Source: Potentilla sterilis
Taxonomy: Eukaryota > Streptophyta > Magnoliopsida > Rosales > Rosaceae
Reading direction: 5' to 3'
Length of the DNA: 64,000 nt
NCBI GenBank assembly: GCA_963682095.1
Contig: OY821761.1
Span: 15,190,560 to 15,254,559, forward strand
Shown here piece by piece: positions 1 through 11,691 of the stretch. A program made the translations under genes and the position numbers. The notes beneath the pieces are model-generated. The model did not search any database and was not told where the DNA came from. It worked only from the letters and a program-made list of their open reading frames with translations. Position 1 is the stretch's first letter, and each line of letters begins with the position of its first letter.

Positions 1-490
1 TGTTATTTCACAGTGTTTTTCAAAATTGTACTTCTTTTATATAGTTGCTTCGAAAAGTTGTACACTTGAGTATAATCTTATAATCAAGTTATACGGTATT
101 AGTAAGCATGTTGTCATTATAATGACTAAATTCACAAAATGAAACTTTTGACCGTCTGATGTGATCGTTATAGTTAAATATGAGTAGAGTAGAAAAATCA
201 ACTCATTTCGTGAAATCTCGATGCTCGATCGAAACGGTCAACCATATTTTCATAAAACTTATAAGACGAAAACGCTATTACGTACCTTTAGATGACCTTG
301 TTTCGTCGACTCTTCTAAACATTAAACTCTCAAATAAATGAGACGTAATCAGCCATGTAAAAATTTGGTAACTTTTACCTCCCGATACTATGGTTCCCCA
401 TAGAGAGAAATAAGTTTAAATAAGGTTGACCGCGTCGATCGGGGCTCTAACTTTGTCGGATTTAAGTGATTTTTTTTACCATAACCGTAT
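1..490 (+). repeat. Unit of the about 505-bp repeat family
   Basis: This stretch is closely similar to the units of the array at 6781-8090. Shared landmarks are CGATCGAAACGGTCAACC, CTATTACGTACCTTTAGATG and GAGACGTAATCAGCCATG. The left end is cut by the window and the similarity stops near 490. It occupies the position, between TNPD and TNPA, that a diverged relative occupies in element B at 45113-45930. Confidence 0.8.
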
Positions 491-499
491 TATGTTAAT

Positions 500-555
500 A
501 TGTTAAAGGTTGTAATATGATGATGATGATGATCATGATGATGTTAACCACGTAT
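500..555 (+). repeat. GAT trinucleotide microsatellite
   Basis: Short imperfect run of GAT/TGA trinucleotides in AT-rich spacer. No gene is visible between 490 and 655. Confidence 0.6.
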
Positions 556-654
556 TGTTGTAATTTTTAACGCCTATTAATAATACTATTATTAAATAAA
601 AACTTATGTATATATATATAAGCATAATCTTAATATGTTCAGTTCATATGAAGT

Positions 655-765
655 GACGAATATTGAAAACAAGTTCGTCGCAGGACACAAATCAAGCGAC
701 GAAGTATGCTCATTAAAAGTGAAGCGACGCGTTAAGCCAAAAGTCGTCGCTTCATATCTAATATA
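655..765. repeat. Internal CGACGA motif block of element C
   Basis: Five or more copies of GAAGCGACG and its reverse complement (CGTCGCTTC) lie just upstream of the TNPA-like gene. The same motif fills the subterminal region at 4595-4950, so these are likely binding sites for the element's own TNPA-type protein, by analogy with the 12-bp sites of maize Spm. The binding role is inferred. Confidence 0.7.
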
Positions 766-845
766 ACCTGAGTTTCAGAACCTTCTTCCTCAGTAGCCCG
801 ATTTCAACATCTCTCTCTCTCATTTCCCGCTCTCTCTCTCATTTT

Positions 846-1016
846 CCCTAAACCCTAAACCCGAAACCCTAACCCGTATCCCCAATCCCTTCGATTCAAC
901 CCTAAACCCTAATCCTTCTTCACCAAAAACCCCCAAAATCGAAACCCCTAATCCCACCATAAACCCTAATTTAAAACCCCCAAATCCGGACCTTCAAACC
1001 CTAACCCTAATTCAAA
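846..1016 (+). promoter_or_regulatory. Telobox-rich leader upstream of the TNPA-like gene
   Basis: About 170 bp contain at least five AAACCCTA telobox cores (near 850, 863, 903, 961 and 996) plus near-matches, preceded by CT-rich runs (815-845). Teloboxes are common just downstream of plant transcription starts and are bound by TRB-type proteins. The cores are interrupted and uneven, so this is not an interstitial telomere. Likely the 5' untranslated leader of the following gene. Confidence 0.6.
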
Positions 1017-1022
1017 TCATCA

Positions 1023-4000
1023 ATGACACCTGGTTGTAGTGCCCAGAAGAGGAAGAAGGAGCTCGAGGCGAGGAGGGAGAGGATGGCGGCAGAAGCTGTC
1101 GCCAGAGTGGCGGCCGCGGCGGCGAAGATGGCGGCGGCGACGTCGTCGGATACGCCAAATGCAAACATGACGGGAGCGGCGGTCGGGACCTTGGTACCGG
1201 CCCCGTTTGGACGAAACAGACGAGTTGGGGTCAGGGCCTGCTGGAAGCGGCGCTGGCGCCACCGCTGGAGCCAGGACTGCCGCCGTGGAAGGGCACACCG
1301 AAGTCGGTCCTCCGTTACGCATTCGGACCAAAAGGGGTCCTAAGCAGCTGGGAAAGCGTAAACTAACCAAAATGGAAGAAGATCTTGAACTAGATATTCT
1401 GAGTGTTCTATACCCCTCATGTGTTACTGACTTACTCAACTAGTTTAAGTTATCCTCCATATTTTCCCAAAGGGTTGTCATATTTTTACTTTTTTTAATA
1501 TTTTCTGCTCTTCAAACACCAAAAGTGGTTGAATGCTCTGATTCCTTAGTTCCCTAATAGGGTAATTCCCATTACATCATTTTAGTTTCCCAGCTTTGCC
1601 ATAAGTTAATGCCAGAGTTAGCTGGGGATTTTGTAAAATTCCAGCACGTCTTGGAATTATCAACTGGATGGTGATGAATAGTCACTGTCATCTCCGTCCT
1701 TTGAATCAGTTCTCTCATGGCCAAAAGCAGTCAGAGACTTGCTGGGACTGCCTGCTATAATGACGAGAGTGACCCTTCATTGTAGCCTCAATTAGCTTCC
1801 GGGACAGAAAAGATAACAGTCGATAATTAGAAGGGTCATGAACATTGTCCTTTCCAAGTTGAAGGGTTGATGCTTTGCTACATTGAGGTTAGGCAAGAAA
1901 TTCTCAGGAGTAGGTAGTTTCATATGTGGGTTGGGGGATGGGTGGCAGTGTCGTGATATTTTACTATCTTGTACGATTGGGCCTCAATTATAGATTTGGT
2001 GTTGTTCTATACCATTTTGAGTGCGACCATTGAGTAGTGTGAATGCTGTAATTGAATTAGGTACTCATGTAAGATTGGATTTCAATATCGAATTTGGTGA
2101 TATTCTTTCCGGTTGTTAACATTGACATTGAAAGTATCTGCGTTGATGCTTATTTTTATTTTATTTCTTGAGGTTATCTGCTGCTTTTTAAGGAGCATAC
2201 AGGAAGAGATGTCTCTCTATCATGCAGTAAATAGCTGATGCAGTATCTTATTCAGGACGAAGTTACAATTATCTCACATTGCCTAAAAGTCTTTGTACTT
2301 TACTTTAACATATTTTAATATATGCCCGTGTGTGATTATCTAATCTCTTTTATCTCCAACATGCCCGTGTGTGTATATATATATATATAGTTGTTGCTGA
2401 GGCTGCTGCTTTGATTGAAACAGTAGGGATTTGAATTCGAGAATGAGACCAAATTCATTGGGAAAATTTCAAAATATTAGATAGGATGTATTGATATAAC
2501 TATATGCATACTGTCTTGTTTTTTCTAACTTCCAAGCATTGTCATCCTATAAATATCAACTAAATCAAATCCTACGATACATATCATTTCGCTCTGCTAC
2601 ACTAACAAGCTACCTGAATAAAAATCACATTGACTTGATAGGATCTGCTGCCTTTTTCAATTTGGTGGCACCACTTTTCCTTTTAACACAGTATAATTGT
2701 ATAACATATATATAACTAGTTCTATGATGCTCGTGTGTGTGTATATATTTGATTGAAAGCAGCATATTAGAGTGTGGGACGGGGTTAGTTGAATAATTGG
2801 ATGGGAACTTTTGATTTTGTGGCATGGCATGGCATAGCTTTTACTATTACTTTGTCCATCCTCAGTTTTCATTTGTGCATTATATTGGCAGAGATTGTTA
2901 ATATGTCAACGGGGAAAGAGTTGAAGTGGAGATTGAGAAGCTTGACATCATCACGGGGACAAAGACGACATATTTGAAGGGGCTAAACAATAACCAACCT
3001 CTGAAAGTTGTGTACGCGAAAGAGTATAAGGGTCCGAAAGAGTTGAAGTGGAGGACATTGATGTCTCGAGACATCGGCTGCGCCGTCCGGACCAAAGTGC
3101 CAATGCTGGCGCCTTCATATGCAGAGCTGGCTGAGGAGCACCGAGATGCACTTACCCATTATATGGAGGTAAAATTTCTATTTTAGAATAATTTCGGATT
3201 TTTTTCTCAATATTTCTAATTTTGAAATATGATATTCAATTTCTAATGCATTTTTGAACAACTGTTTTCTACTAGATGTGGTATGACATCCCTCTCACCG
3301 AGACAGGCATGTAGAGATACATCGACGAGACCGCAGCAAAGATCTACAAAGATTGGAAGTACGATTGCCATACTCACTATGTCGAAGTATCAAAGGCGAC
3401 GCCTTGGGAGTTCATCCACCGACCTGAGCAGTGGGAGTACCTCAAACCCCACTTTGAGGACGACGCTTACAAGGTAATGAATATTAATTTATAGCTACAC
3501 GCTTAGTCTAATTTCTCCCTAATCTGATATATTAATTATATGATCCACTGTGTTTTGCAGAGGATGTGTGCCCGAAACGCGGCTAACCGGAGCAAGGGAA
3601 AGGAGAAGGGGTATGCAATCAACCACCACTCCGGCACCACTCCCTACAGCTACCAGGTCACTGCAAACGAGGAGAAAGGGCATCCTGCGCCTATACTGCA
3701 GACAATATGCGATGTTTATAAAAAATCGCAGAATGCGCAAGAGAAAGTGGTGAGTCACTTCTCTATCGGCTTGTGATTTCGGTTTTTTTGAATTAAAATG
3801 TATAATAACCCTAATCTAATAATTGTTTTTATTTGCAGGCAGCGGTGAAGAGGAAGATGGACGAGCTATGTGCTAGCCGAGTGAGTGATGCAGCGGGCGG
3901 CAGTCAGGTGACTGGCGACATTAGCGTCGACGACCAGATAGCGATAGTCGAGAAGGAGTTGGGTGGGAAGCCGGGGACGAGGGTCCGAGGTACTTTATTT

Positions 4001-4332
4001 TTTCACCCAAATCTTTTGCAAGTTTTAGTTTTTAGATACGAAATGGTTTTTTATTTGACTTCTCTTTTACCATTTCTGCAGGGTTAGGGGGTGCATTAAG
4101 ACGCCCGCCAAAACCAAGAGGCGGTGCACGCGTGTCCCAAAAAGATGAGGAGTTAAGGACCCAACTAGCAACCGCCATCCAACAGAACCAAGAGATGCAA
4201 CAACGTATGAGAGAGATGGAGGGTCACATCCACACTTTGATAGCGGCCCAAGCCGTTGCGGTACAAACAGCTCCACTCCCTGACAAATCCTCATGTGCTT
4301 CATTAGGTATCCCCGCTGATGACCTTGATTAG
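1023..4332 (+). pseudogene. TNPA-like second CACTA protein (Transposase_24 type), broken
   Basis: Plant CACTA elements carry a second gene whose product binds the subterminal repeats. Exon 1 starts at ATG 1023 with a KRKKELEARRER basic stretch, then changes frame near 1200; the second frame continues to about 1443 with RIRTKRGPKQLGKRKLTKME. After an intron of about 1.45 kb, exon 2 (about 2892-3166) carries MSRDIGCAVRTKVPMLAPSY, homologous to CVGSLIRDRVPMLWTRWADV in the element B protein. Exon 3 (3276-3473) has a TAG about 12 codons in and otherwise reads on through WKYDCHTHYVEV and WEYLKPHFEDDAYK. Exon 4 (3561-3748) has NHHSGTTPYSYQV. Exon 5 (3839-3989) and exon 6 (4083-4332) end in a glutamine-rich helical stretch. 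One frameshift and one stop make it non-functional. Family assignment is from motif recognition. Confidence 0.75.
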
Positions 4333-4594
4333 GACAATTTTTTTTTCATTCTAAAATAGCTTTGTAGCTTGATGGATATTATAGTACATTCCCGAGGATT
4401 ATCGTCATCGTAATTATGTAACATATTGTAGATTTAAATAAAATTTTAAACGTTTGCTAATGTAATGTGTGTGTGTGTAATATTGGATGTGTGGTATATG
4501 TGATTTGAATGTAGGTTTTCTGTTATTTTATCGATCTTGAAATGCGTTCAAAACTGACCAGAAACCTGTATTTCCAATCTGTACCTCAGAACGA
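4333..4594 (+). other. 3' flank of the TNPA-like gene, no gene seen
   Basis: AT-rich sequence with a short GT run near 4468. Probably the 3' untranslated region of the TNPA-like gene. Nothing else recognised. Confidence 0.4.
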
Positions 4595-4956
4595 AGCGAC
4601 GAATATTGATCCATATTTGTCGCATCACATCTGAAGCGACAAGCAACCTTCGTCGCTTCCATGTTATATTCCAATATTTCCTTCTGTGAAACGTGACACT
4701 AAGCGACGAATTTTGAATCAAAGTTCATCGCGACAGATAGAAAGCGACACAGAATATTCGTCGCTTCATACTGAAAGACGAAGTTTGTAGTCGTCGCTTG
4801 ATATTCTGAGGCGACGACCAATTGCCCATTATTTGTCGCCTGGTGCCGAAATGACGACTTTGAAGCGACGACTTTTCGTCGGTACAGATCCGAGGCGACG
4901 ACTTTGCCCTCGAAGCGACGACTTTGTCGTCGCTTCATTTGTGCCCTGCAGTAGTG
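4595..4956. repeat. Right subterminal repeat region and terminus of element C
   Basis: More than a dozen copies of GAAGCGACGA or its reverse complement in both orientations, often as face-to-face pairs, ending in the CAGTAGTG terminus. This is the diagnostic structure of a CACTA end. Confidence 0.85.
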
Positions 4957-5100
4957 GTGCTTCAGCCTCATCACGTTACACTGACTGAGCATAAGGAATT
5001 GATCAAGTCAAACCAGCCAATGCAAGTCCTACACTCATCGCGAACAATTACATCCACACCTCCACAACCATTATTAATCTGGTAGCGACCACATTATCCT

Positions 5101-5290
5101 AAAGTAGAAGTAAGGCTACATGCGTAGAGGTGATAAAGTAGCATTTTCCTAAAAGTAGTCCTAAGAGTAGTAATATTAGACATCAAAGTAGCATTTTCCT
5201 AAAAGTAGAAGTAAGGCTACATGCATCAACTTTATCCTAAAGTTGTAAAATTAGTCCTAAGAGTAGTAATATTAGACATCAAAGTGGTAA
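5101..5290 (+). repeat. Local duplication of about 85-100 bp
   Basis: The phrases GTAGCATTTTCCTAAAAGTAG and AAGAGTAGTAATATTAGACA each occur twice in 190 bp, giving an imperfect tandem duplication in AT-rich sequence just outside element C. No coding capacity seen. Confidence 0.7.
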
Positions 5291-5593
5291 CTGAATTTTT
5301 AAAGTTATAAATTATACTCATTAATATGTTCAGAGAATAACAAAGAAAGGCATGCAATTCCAAAAGAAAGAAACAAAGGCATGAGAATGGCCTTAGCTTG
5401 CAAACAGAATCATTAGGTGTATTTTGGCTTCTCCTCCAAGACCTGTATCATGCATAACCATCTTAGCTTCACTATCCCCATCTTTGATTCTCCTCCTAAA
5501 CAGACATATGCCCCTTGGTTTTCAATTTTCTGCGTTCCTATTGGACCGAAGTATCAAAAACGACAGTTTGATCCGATCCTCTAGATCAAGTAA

Positions 5594-6109
5594 TATGGTA
5601 GGGTTAGAGTTGGAAAGGAAAAATCTATCCCCAAGTCCGATTCGGAAGTAGAGTTGCTTAAGAAAATGTTGTCATTGGAGAGATTGGAAAAGTACTCACA
5701 GTATGTCCTGAAGTCATTTTCATGCACGCTTCCAGAAATAATGTGGTTTCACGATCAACTTTCCCAAGAACACAACTCCGACGGCAAATATTTGTATTTT
5801 CGGGTCTTCAATACAAATGTAGGAGTAGTAATCCACTTCGGTGGCTCTAAATCAACATACATCAACGTATATCTTGGACTCGTCGCGACGAAGGTGGAGA
5901 AAGGGCGCAAGTTGTCGGTCTCCAACCCGGACCCCCTTCCTGATTTTCACTCTTTCTACACCTATGGAGTTGAGGAGGATGAAGATTTTTTTTTTTTTTT
6001 TTTTTTTTCAGGCAATAGCTTTTCTCAAACAAAGCTAGAGGAGTGTAAGGAACCTCCCTCTCCATTTGAACCTTTGGCGGGGAAAAAAGAGGAGAAGGTG
6101 AAGAAGTGA
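5594..6109 (+). pseudogene. Unrecognised ORF fragment, no known family
   Basis: An open frame follows a TAA at 5591 and runs to a stop at 6107-6109, with an ATG at 5666. The peptide includes LLKKMLSLERLEKYSQYVLK (amphipathic), then a segment with FNTNVGVVIHFGG. It crosses a run of about 22 T at 5988-6009 followed by CAG, which looks like a polypyrimidine tract and 3' splice site, so the frame beyond about 5985 may be intronic followed by a lysine-rich exon (EKVKK end). I do not recognise the protein. An exon from a decayed gene is most likely; chance ORF is possible. Confidence 0.3.
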
Positions 6110-6780
6110 TCGCAAGTCTTAGACAGATCCAGTATTTAGGTTTGTGTCTTCTTAGCCCAGCCCAGCCCACTCTCTTTGAAAAAGCGCGTATTTTGTATAA
6201 GTGTATTAACACTTTGATTTATCTAGAAACGGATTGTAATATGAAAATTTTCAAAGTTGAATAGAAGCTGAGTTTTGTTAAATTTCTTCGTTTTTACAAT
6301 CTTCCAATTCTGCAACTCCCAAAAGAGTTTGCGTTTCTGAACCATGTCAAAATCTCACTTTGCACCTGCTTCGATTCCAAGCTCGGTAAACATCTCTGCC
6401 TAGATTTTCAGATTTCTCTGTCTCTCTCTCTCTCTAGCTTGATACAGCAGTTGTTTTATATTCTAAATCTTTTTTGTCATGTAATATGTGTCTCAAAGTT
6501 TGAGGAGTTCATTTATCTGGAACAATACTTGGTTCATTGGTATGGTTAAGTTTGAACTACATTTGTTCATTCTTCTTTTCATAAACCCTTTTTGAAAGTA
6601 TTCTACCTTTTTGTTGCAACTTTACAATGTTTTGAACTCTCTTTTAGTCAAGTTACAGTATTGCTGTGAGACAACTAAATGAACATAATATGTTATCTCA
6701 TTCATTTGTAATTGTTACATAAGATAGCCTTGGGGTGTTTACATTACAAAAGAGAATTCAGTTAGCCACTGAAATTCGCC
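6110..6780 (+). other. Gene-free AT-rich spacer
   Basis: AT-rich sequence with a CT run near 6418-6436. A short open stretch begins at ATG 6343 but nothing is recognised. The repeat array starts abruptly at 6781. Confidence 0.4.
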
Positions 6781-8090
6781 ACGAAAACGCTATTACGTAC
6801 CTTTAAATGACCTTGTTTTGTCTACTCTTCCAAACATTAAATTCTCAAATAGATGAGACGTAATCAGCCATGTAAAAATTTGAGAACGTTTACCTCCTAT
6901 TACTATGGCTCCCCATAGAGAGATAAGTTTAAATAAGGTTGATCGCATCGATCAGGGCTTTACCTTTGTCAGATTTAAGTGATTTTTTTACCATCACTGT
7001 ATTTCATCATAACGATCAAATTCTATTTCATAACATTTTTTCAAAATTTGACTTATTTTATATAGTTGTTTCGAAAAGTTGTACACTTAGTATAATCTAC
7101 TAATCAAGTTATATCACATTAGTAAGCATGTTGTCATTATAATGACTAAATTCATAAAATAAAAATTTTAACCGTCTGATGAGATCTTTATAGTTAAATA
7201 TGAGTAGAGTAGAAAAATCAACTCGTTTCGTGAAAGTTCGATGCTTGATCGAAACGGTTAACCATATTTTCATAAAACTTATCACACGAAAACATTATTA
7301 CGTACCTTTAGATGACCTTGTTTCGTCAACTATTCCAAACATTAAATTCTCAAATAGATGAGACGTAATCAGCCATATAAAAATTTGGGAACGTTTACCT
7401 CCCCACACTATGGCTCCACATAGAGAGATATGAGTTTAAGATTGACCGCATCGATCGAGGCTCTACTTTTATCGGATTTAAGTGATTTTTTTACCATCAC
7501 CGTATTTCATCATAACGATCAAATGCTATTTTATAGCGTTTTTCAAAATTTGACTTCTTTTATATAGTTGTTTCAAAAAGTTGTACACTTGAGTACAATC
7601 TACTAATCAAGTTATACCGCATTAGTAAGCATGTTATCATTATAATGACTAAATTCATAACATGAAAATTTTGACCGTATGATGTGATCATTATAGTTAA
7701 ATATGAGTAGAGTAGATAAATCAACTCGTTTCGTGAACGTTTGATACTCGATCGAAACTGTCAACCATATTTTCACAAAACTTATCACACGAAAACGTTA
7801 TTACGTACCTTTAGATGACCTTGTTTCGTTAACTCTTCTAAACAGTAAACTCTCAAATAGATGAGACGTAATCAGCCATGTAAAAATTTGAAAACGTTTA
7901 CCTCCTGATACTATGACTCCCCATAGAGAGAGATAAATTTAAATAAGATTGACCGCATCGATCGGGACTCTAATTTTATCGGATTTAAGGGATTTTTTTA
8001 CCATCACCGTATTTCATCATAACGATTAAATTCGATTTCACAGCGGTTTTCAAAATTTGACTTCTTTTATATAGTTGATTTTTCAAAATT
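6781..8090 (+). repeat. Tandem array of about 2.6 units of a 505-bp repeat
   Basis: The landmark ACGAAAAC followed by TATTACGTACCTTTA recurs at 6781, 7286 and 7789, giving spacings of 505 and 503 bp. Each unit also has GATGAGACGTAATCAGCCAT and a CGATCGAAAC(G/T)GT box. Units match the sequence at 1-490 closely by eye. The array is outside element C as bounded by its terminus at 4956, so it is either a relic of another CACTA element or a displaced piece. It contains no ORF of note. Confidence 0.85.
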
Positions 8091-8216
8091 TGTTCTACTC
8101 GATGAATCAAATGCTGCCCCCTCAAAGCGGGAAATTTTCCTCCATTCACTTTGGATTTTCGAACATATATGTGTTAGAGATCCCACAATAGTGTTTTTCT
8201 CTATTGATGTGCAACT

Positions 8217-8410
8217 ATGTTGAGGTTCCCACAAGTAATCTCCTACTGCAAGAGAAGAAAACTAGTGTTGAGAAAGTTCTATTGTGTGAAAGAAAACCTA
8301 TATCTATGCCGAACTACCCAAAATTATGGTAGGCGGCAAATTTCCCTCTCCCCAAATTTCTCTAACTCCTCAAACCCTCACGTTTTCCCTCTCTCTCTGC
8401 CTTATGTGAA

Positions 8411-8475
<65 letters not shown>

Positions 8476-8831
8476 TCCTCTCACCTCTTCCTCTCTCTCG
8501 TGAACCATCTCACCAAATTCTCCAAATTCGAAACCCTAATTTCTCATGGCTGACGTCCTCAGCCCATGGCCGCCAAGAAGCAGCGACGTCTTGCGATTTG
8601 AGACTCGTCATGGCCGACATATCAGAGGCTTTGAATTCCTCGCCGCCGTATCGGTGGAGAGTTTGTGCAACTAGAACTCCATATCTCCCTCACCCTCCTT
8701 CTTCTTCATCTCCGCTGTCGAGATTTAGTGTCGTCATTTTCTCTCCACCGTCACCAGCGGCACTTAGGTACCCGTCATCTCTTTCTCTCTTCCCACTCCT
8801 CCCCTGTTATGGTGATAAGTCCTTCATATGA
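8217..8831 (+). other. Possible leader and first exon of a decayed plant gene, unrecognised
   Basis: A long CT run (8412-8473) is followed by ACCCTAATTTCTCATGG and GC-rich sequence, a composition typical of a plant 5' leader and first exon. One frame is open across 8217-8831, but much of it is Ser/Leu repeat from the CT run. Short ATG frames at 8546 and 8611 end quickly. No family recognised. Confidence is low that any of it is translated. Confidence 0.25.
8412..8473 (+). repeat. CT dinucleotide microsatellite, about 30 units
   Basis: Nearly uninterrupted CT repeat of about 62 bp. Such tracts are common in plant 5' untranslated leaders. Confidence 0.95.
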
Positions 8832-10900
8832 AGATTTGAAGATTTTCTCTTATTTTTTGTGTGTGGTGGTGGTAGAACTTTGTTGGTCTCTGGTGCTGAG
8901 ACTCAGGTTGTTCCACATATGTTAAATTGTGGAGGATTGGTTATTGATTAGAGTGTTTTGGATTGGAATAGCACAAGGCTGGAGGCACGTCGTGGACCAA
9001 GCTGCGAGAGAGACGACTCTAAAACTTTGACGTTTATGCAAATAAGCCCTCCAGGCCAAGATTTGGGCGAGACTATTGACTTCTTTGAGTTGCTAGTGAG
9101 ATAAATTTTCTGAACGGGCATGTAAGGGTTTTTTTTTGGGGTTTAGTTTGTTAATTTATGTATCTATTTCCTTTTCTCTACTTGGGTCTTCTTTGTTTTG
9201 GGTTCATGTTATACAAGACTAATTGTTGAGACTTTGTTTTAAGGGTTTTTTTTCATCATGCATTGCTGATTGTGAGTTGTTGTGTGCAGTTACTCATACA
9301 TGAAGCTAGCCAGTGATAAAAGGCACACTTTCCAGTCCTCCATTTGATCTGAATTTCAATCAGACCCAACAAGATAAAGAAAACATCTCGTCTCCGGCAC
9401 AACTAAAGTCTTAAGCTTTAGCTCTCCAATCTCCAACGTTTCTAAAGTCACAGAGAGGTATTACTCTACAACCCCTTTTTTTGTTTTGATTCTGTCGATT
9501 GTAGAGTTTGGTTGAATTTTGAAGTGATGGTCAAATACTGATGGTTGATCCTACTACTGACAAGCACAACTTGTTCTGTTTGTTACTCCAAGTTAAGCAA
9601 TTAGTGTCCGGCTGTTTAGGTCCTGACTTAGGAACCACCCAATATGTTGCATTCTTGAATTGATATCCGTAGTAGGATGGTGGCTTGCAGCAACTAGACT
9701 AGAACTCAGTCCCATAAAGCATGGCATATATTCAGAATGTGTATATTGTTTGATCCTACTACCGGCAAGGTGGTCATCAGGGGACATAGGAGATGGAAAA
9801 CAAGCTTACTATACTGTTTTGATTCTTGTGCTAGTGTTATACTGATAGATGTGTATGAACTTGTGTTTATTCTCTCTCTCAAATGTTTTAAAGATGAGGT
9901 GAACAGTTTTACTGGTTTTCCTGAAAACGAATTTCTGCTGTGCTCATTTTTCCCTTTTCATTACCCACCTTCCATTCCTCCAATTGATCTGAATTTTTGA
10001 TATGTTTCCCTTCTATTAGCTAACTATTGATCTAGAAATTGTCAGCTTAATTCGTTGGACAATGAATGTTTGGTGATTTTACAAAGATTGATATGCATTT
10101 GATTATATTTCCAGAAATTTTCAGAGAACCTTCTTTACTACTGATATGCTTAGAATGCTCATTTGTTCCATTTATTTTCTGTTCTTTTTATGCATGAAAC
10201 TAGACTTCCTAAATGTCATTTTAAAATTGATTTCAAGTTTTTTGGACTTAAAATGATCACTTGGTGAATTTTCTAATTTGACACTGCAGCTTGTATTTCT
10301 TCTGTTAGATTCTGGCAGCCTGGAAAATTTCTTAGTACAGCACCAATGTGGGATAGGTTTGTGTTGCTTTTTGGTCTACATTGAATTGTGGGAGAATTAT
10401 TCATCTTTGGGTTGACATAGTTTTTTGGTTACGTTTTTTAGTTTGGAAAATTTGAGTGCTGATGAGGATGGTCTATGGCATCTTGTGCTTTGCTGCATGA
10501 TTTTGGAGAAGCCGGAGGTTGTGCTGCCGGGTAATGACATCACAAAGCTGGTACTTGAACATGAGCTGAGATAGGCTAATTTTATAAATTATTTCCAAAA
10601 TCCATTTTTTATGTATGGATTTGATTTTGTATTTATCATATTGTCCTAAATGTTAACCCATTAGTTTTGGTAAATCACTCATGTTTTGCATTATGTGAGG
10701 TGTTATTCTAGTGACCAGACAATAGTTAACTTGTGAGGATGCAAGATTCATGGCAAGCATTGCCTTATTTTAGTAGATGCATTTAACCAGCTTTATTGCT
10801 TTATTTGCTAGAAATTCTAGCTTTAACCTGAACTGATCTAAGCATGTGGTACATGCCCACTAGATTGTAAACAGGCATTGTGTTTAGTATTTTCTTTTAT
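8832..10900 (+). other. Intron-like sequence without a recognised gene
   Basis: AT-rich sequence with no recognised exon. A short frame at about 10447-10573 reads ADEDGLWHLVLCCMILEKPE and ends at a TAG; it is unassigned. It could be an exon of the same broken locus as 8217-8831 and 10912-11163. Confidence 0.3.
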
Positions 10901-10911
10901 GATGAAGTAGC

Positions 10912-11163
10912 ATGAAAGTTCCAACCAATACATTGCTGGAGTTAATTGAATTGAGTGTGAGGCCAGATCCATACTTAAAGGTTATGTTTCTTAAATTTAT
11001 TTTTTCATTGCCATTTTGTTTCTGCTTCAGGTATACCTCACACTTGACGGGCCTTTGCCGCTCATCTCAGTTAAGATTTGCAGATCTCTCATACAACTTT
11101 TTTGTTGGTAGCATACCTTCATGCTTGGAGTATCTTCCCAAGTACATTCCTAACCAAGAGTGA
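10912..11163 (+). pseudogene. Exon remnant with a leucine-rich-repeat receptor-kinase-like motif
   Basis: The frame contains LRFADLSYNFFVGSIPSCLE. DLSYN.F.GSIP is the consensus of a plant extracellular LRR, and the following CLEYLP resembles the LRR-to-juxtamembrane boundary of LRR receptor-like kinases. Upstream the frame crosses an intron-like T-rich stretch (10982-11034) ending TTCAG. There is no kinase domain, signal peptide or full LRR set, and the frame stops at 11161-11163. Most likely a fragment of a receptor-like kinase gene. Assignment rests on one repeat only. Confidence 0.4.
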
Positions 11164-11691
11164 CAATTAAGTTCTGTTATGTTTTAGTTGTACTATATAA
11201 GTTTCAGGATTAAGGCTGTCAAATGATTCTGGAAACTTCACATTCTTTTCATGTCCGGATTAAGGTTATGACAATGATATGGATGATTTCGGTTTCTTTT
11301 GTAGCAATTTTGGTTTTACAGAAGCTACTGTTCATTTGGTCATTTTATGTAAAGCTCAGACAACAAACTCAATGACATGTTGTGTGAACAAAGTTTTCAC
11401 ACAACTAGATTTCTATGTTCATCAAACGTTGTATGAATACAATAATCACACAACACGAGTTGTATGACAATCCAACGTTGTCTGAATACACAATTGAGTG
11501 TTGTTTGAATCAATGATCATACACCAAATTGAAATTTTGATGTAACGTTGTGTGATTATTCAATCACACAATGAGATATGGAAATAATTACGCTGTATGA
11601 ATAATATATCACACAACAGGATAGAGAGAAAAAATACGTTGTATAAATAACATATCACACGACATTTTTCCATCGTTATCTGATTGAAATT

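Larger units (their letters stand above)
1..4956 (+). mobile_element. CACTA (En/Spm) element C, right part, truncated by the window start
   Basis: The right terminus is seen at 4944-4956, where CCCTGCAGTAGTG is the inverted form of a CACTACTGCAGGG end. Upstream come dense GAAGCGACGA-type subterminal repeats (4595-4950), a TNPA-like gene read toward the terminus (1023-4332), an internal block of the same motif (655-765) and a unit of the about 505-bp repeat (1-490). Elements A and B in this window have the same order, which predicts that the TNPD transposase gene and the left end lie outside the window to the left. The 3 bases after the terminus are GTG, the expected length of a CACTA target duplication, but the partner copy cannot be seen. 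The TNPA gene is frameshifted and carries a stop, so this copy is probably non-autonomous. Confidence 0.8.

Noticed and set aside
846..1016. Interstitial telomere
   Set aside because: AAACCCTA cores are irregular and separated by unrelated bases, which fits a telobox-rich leader and not a (TTTAGGG)n tract.
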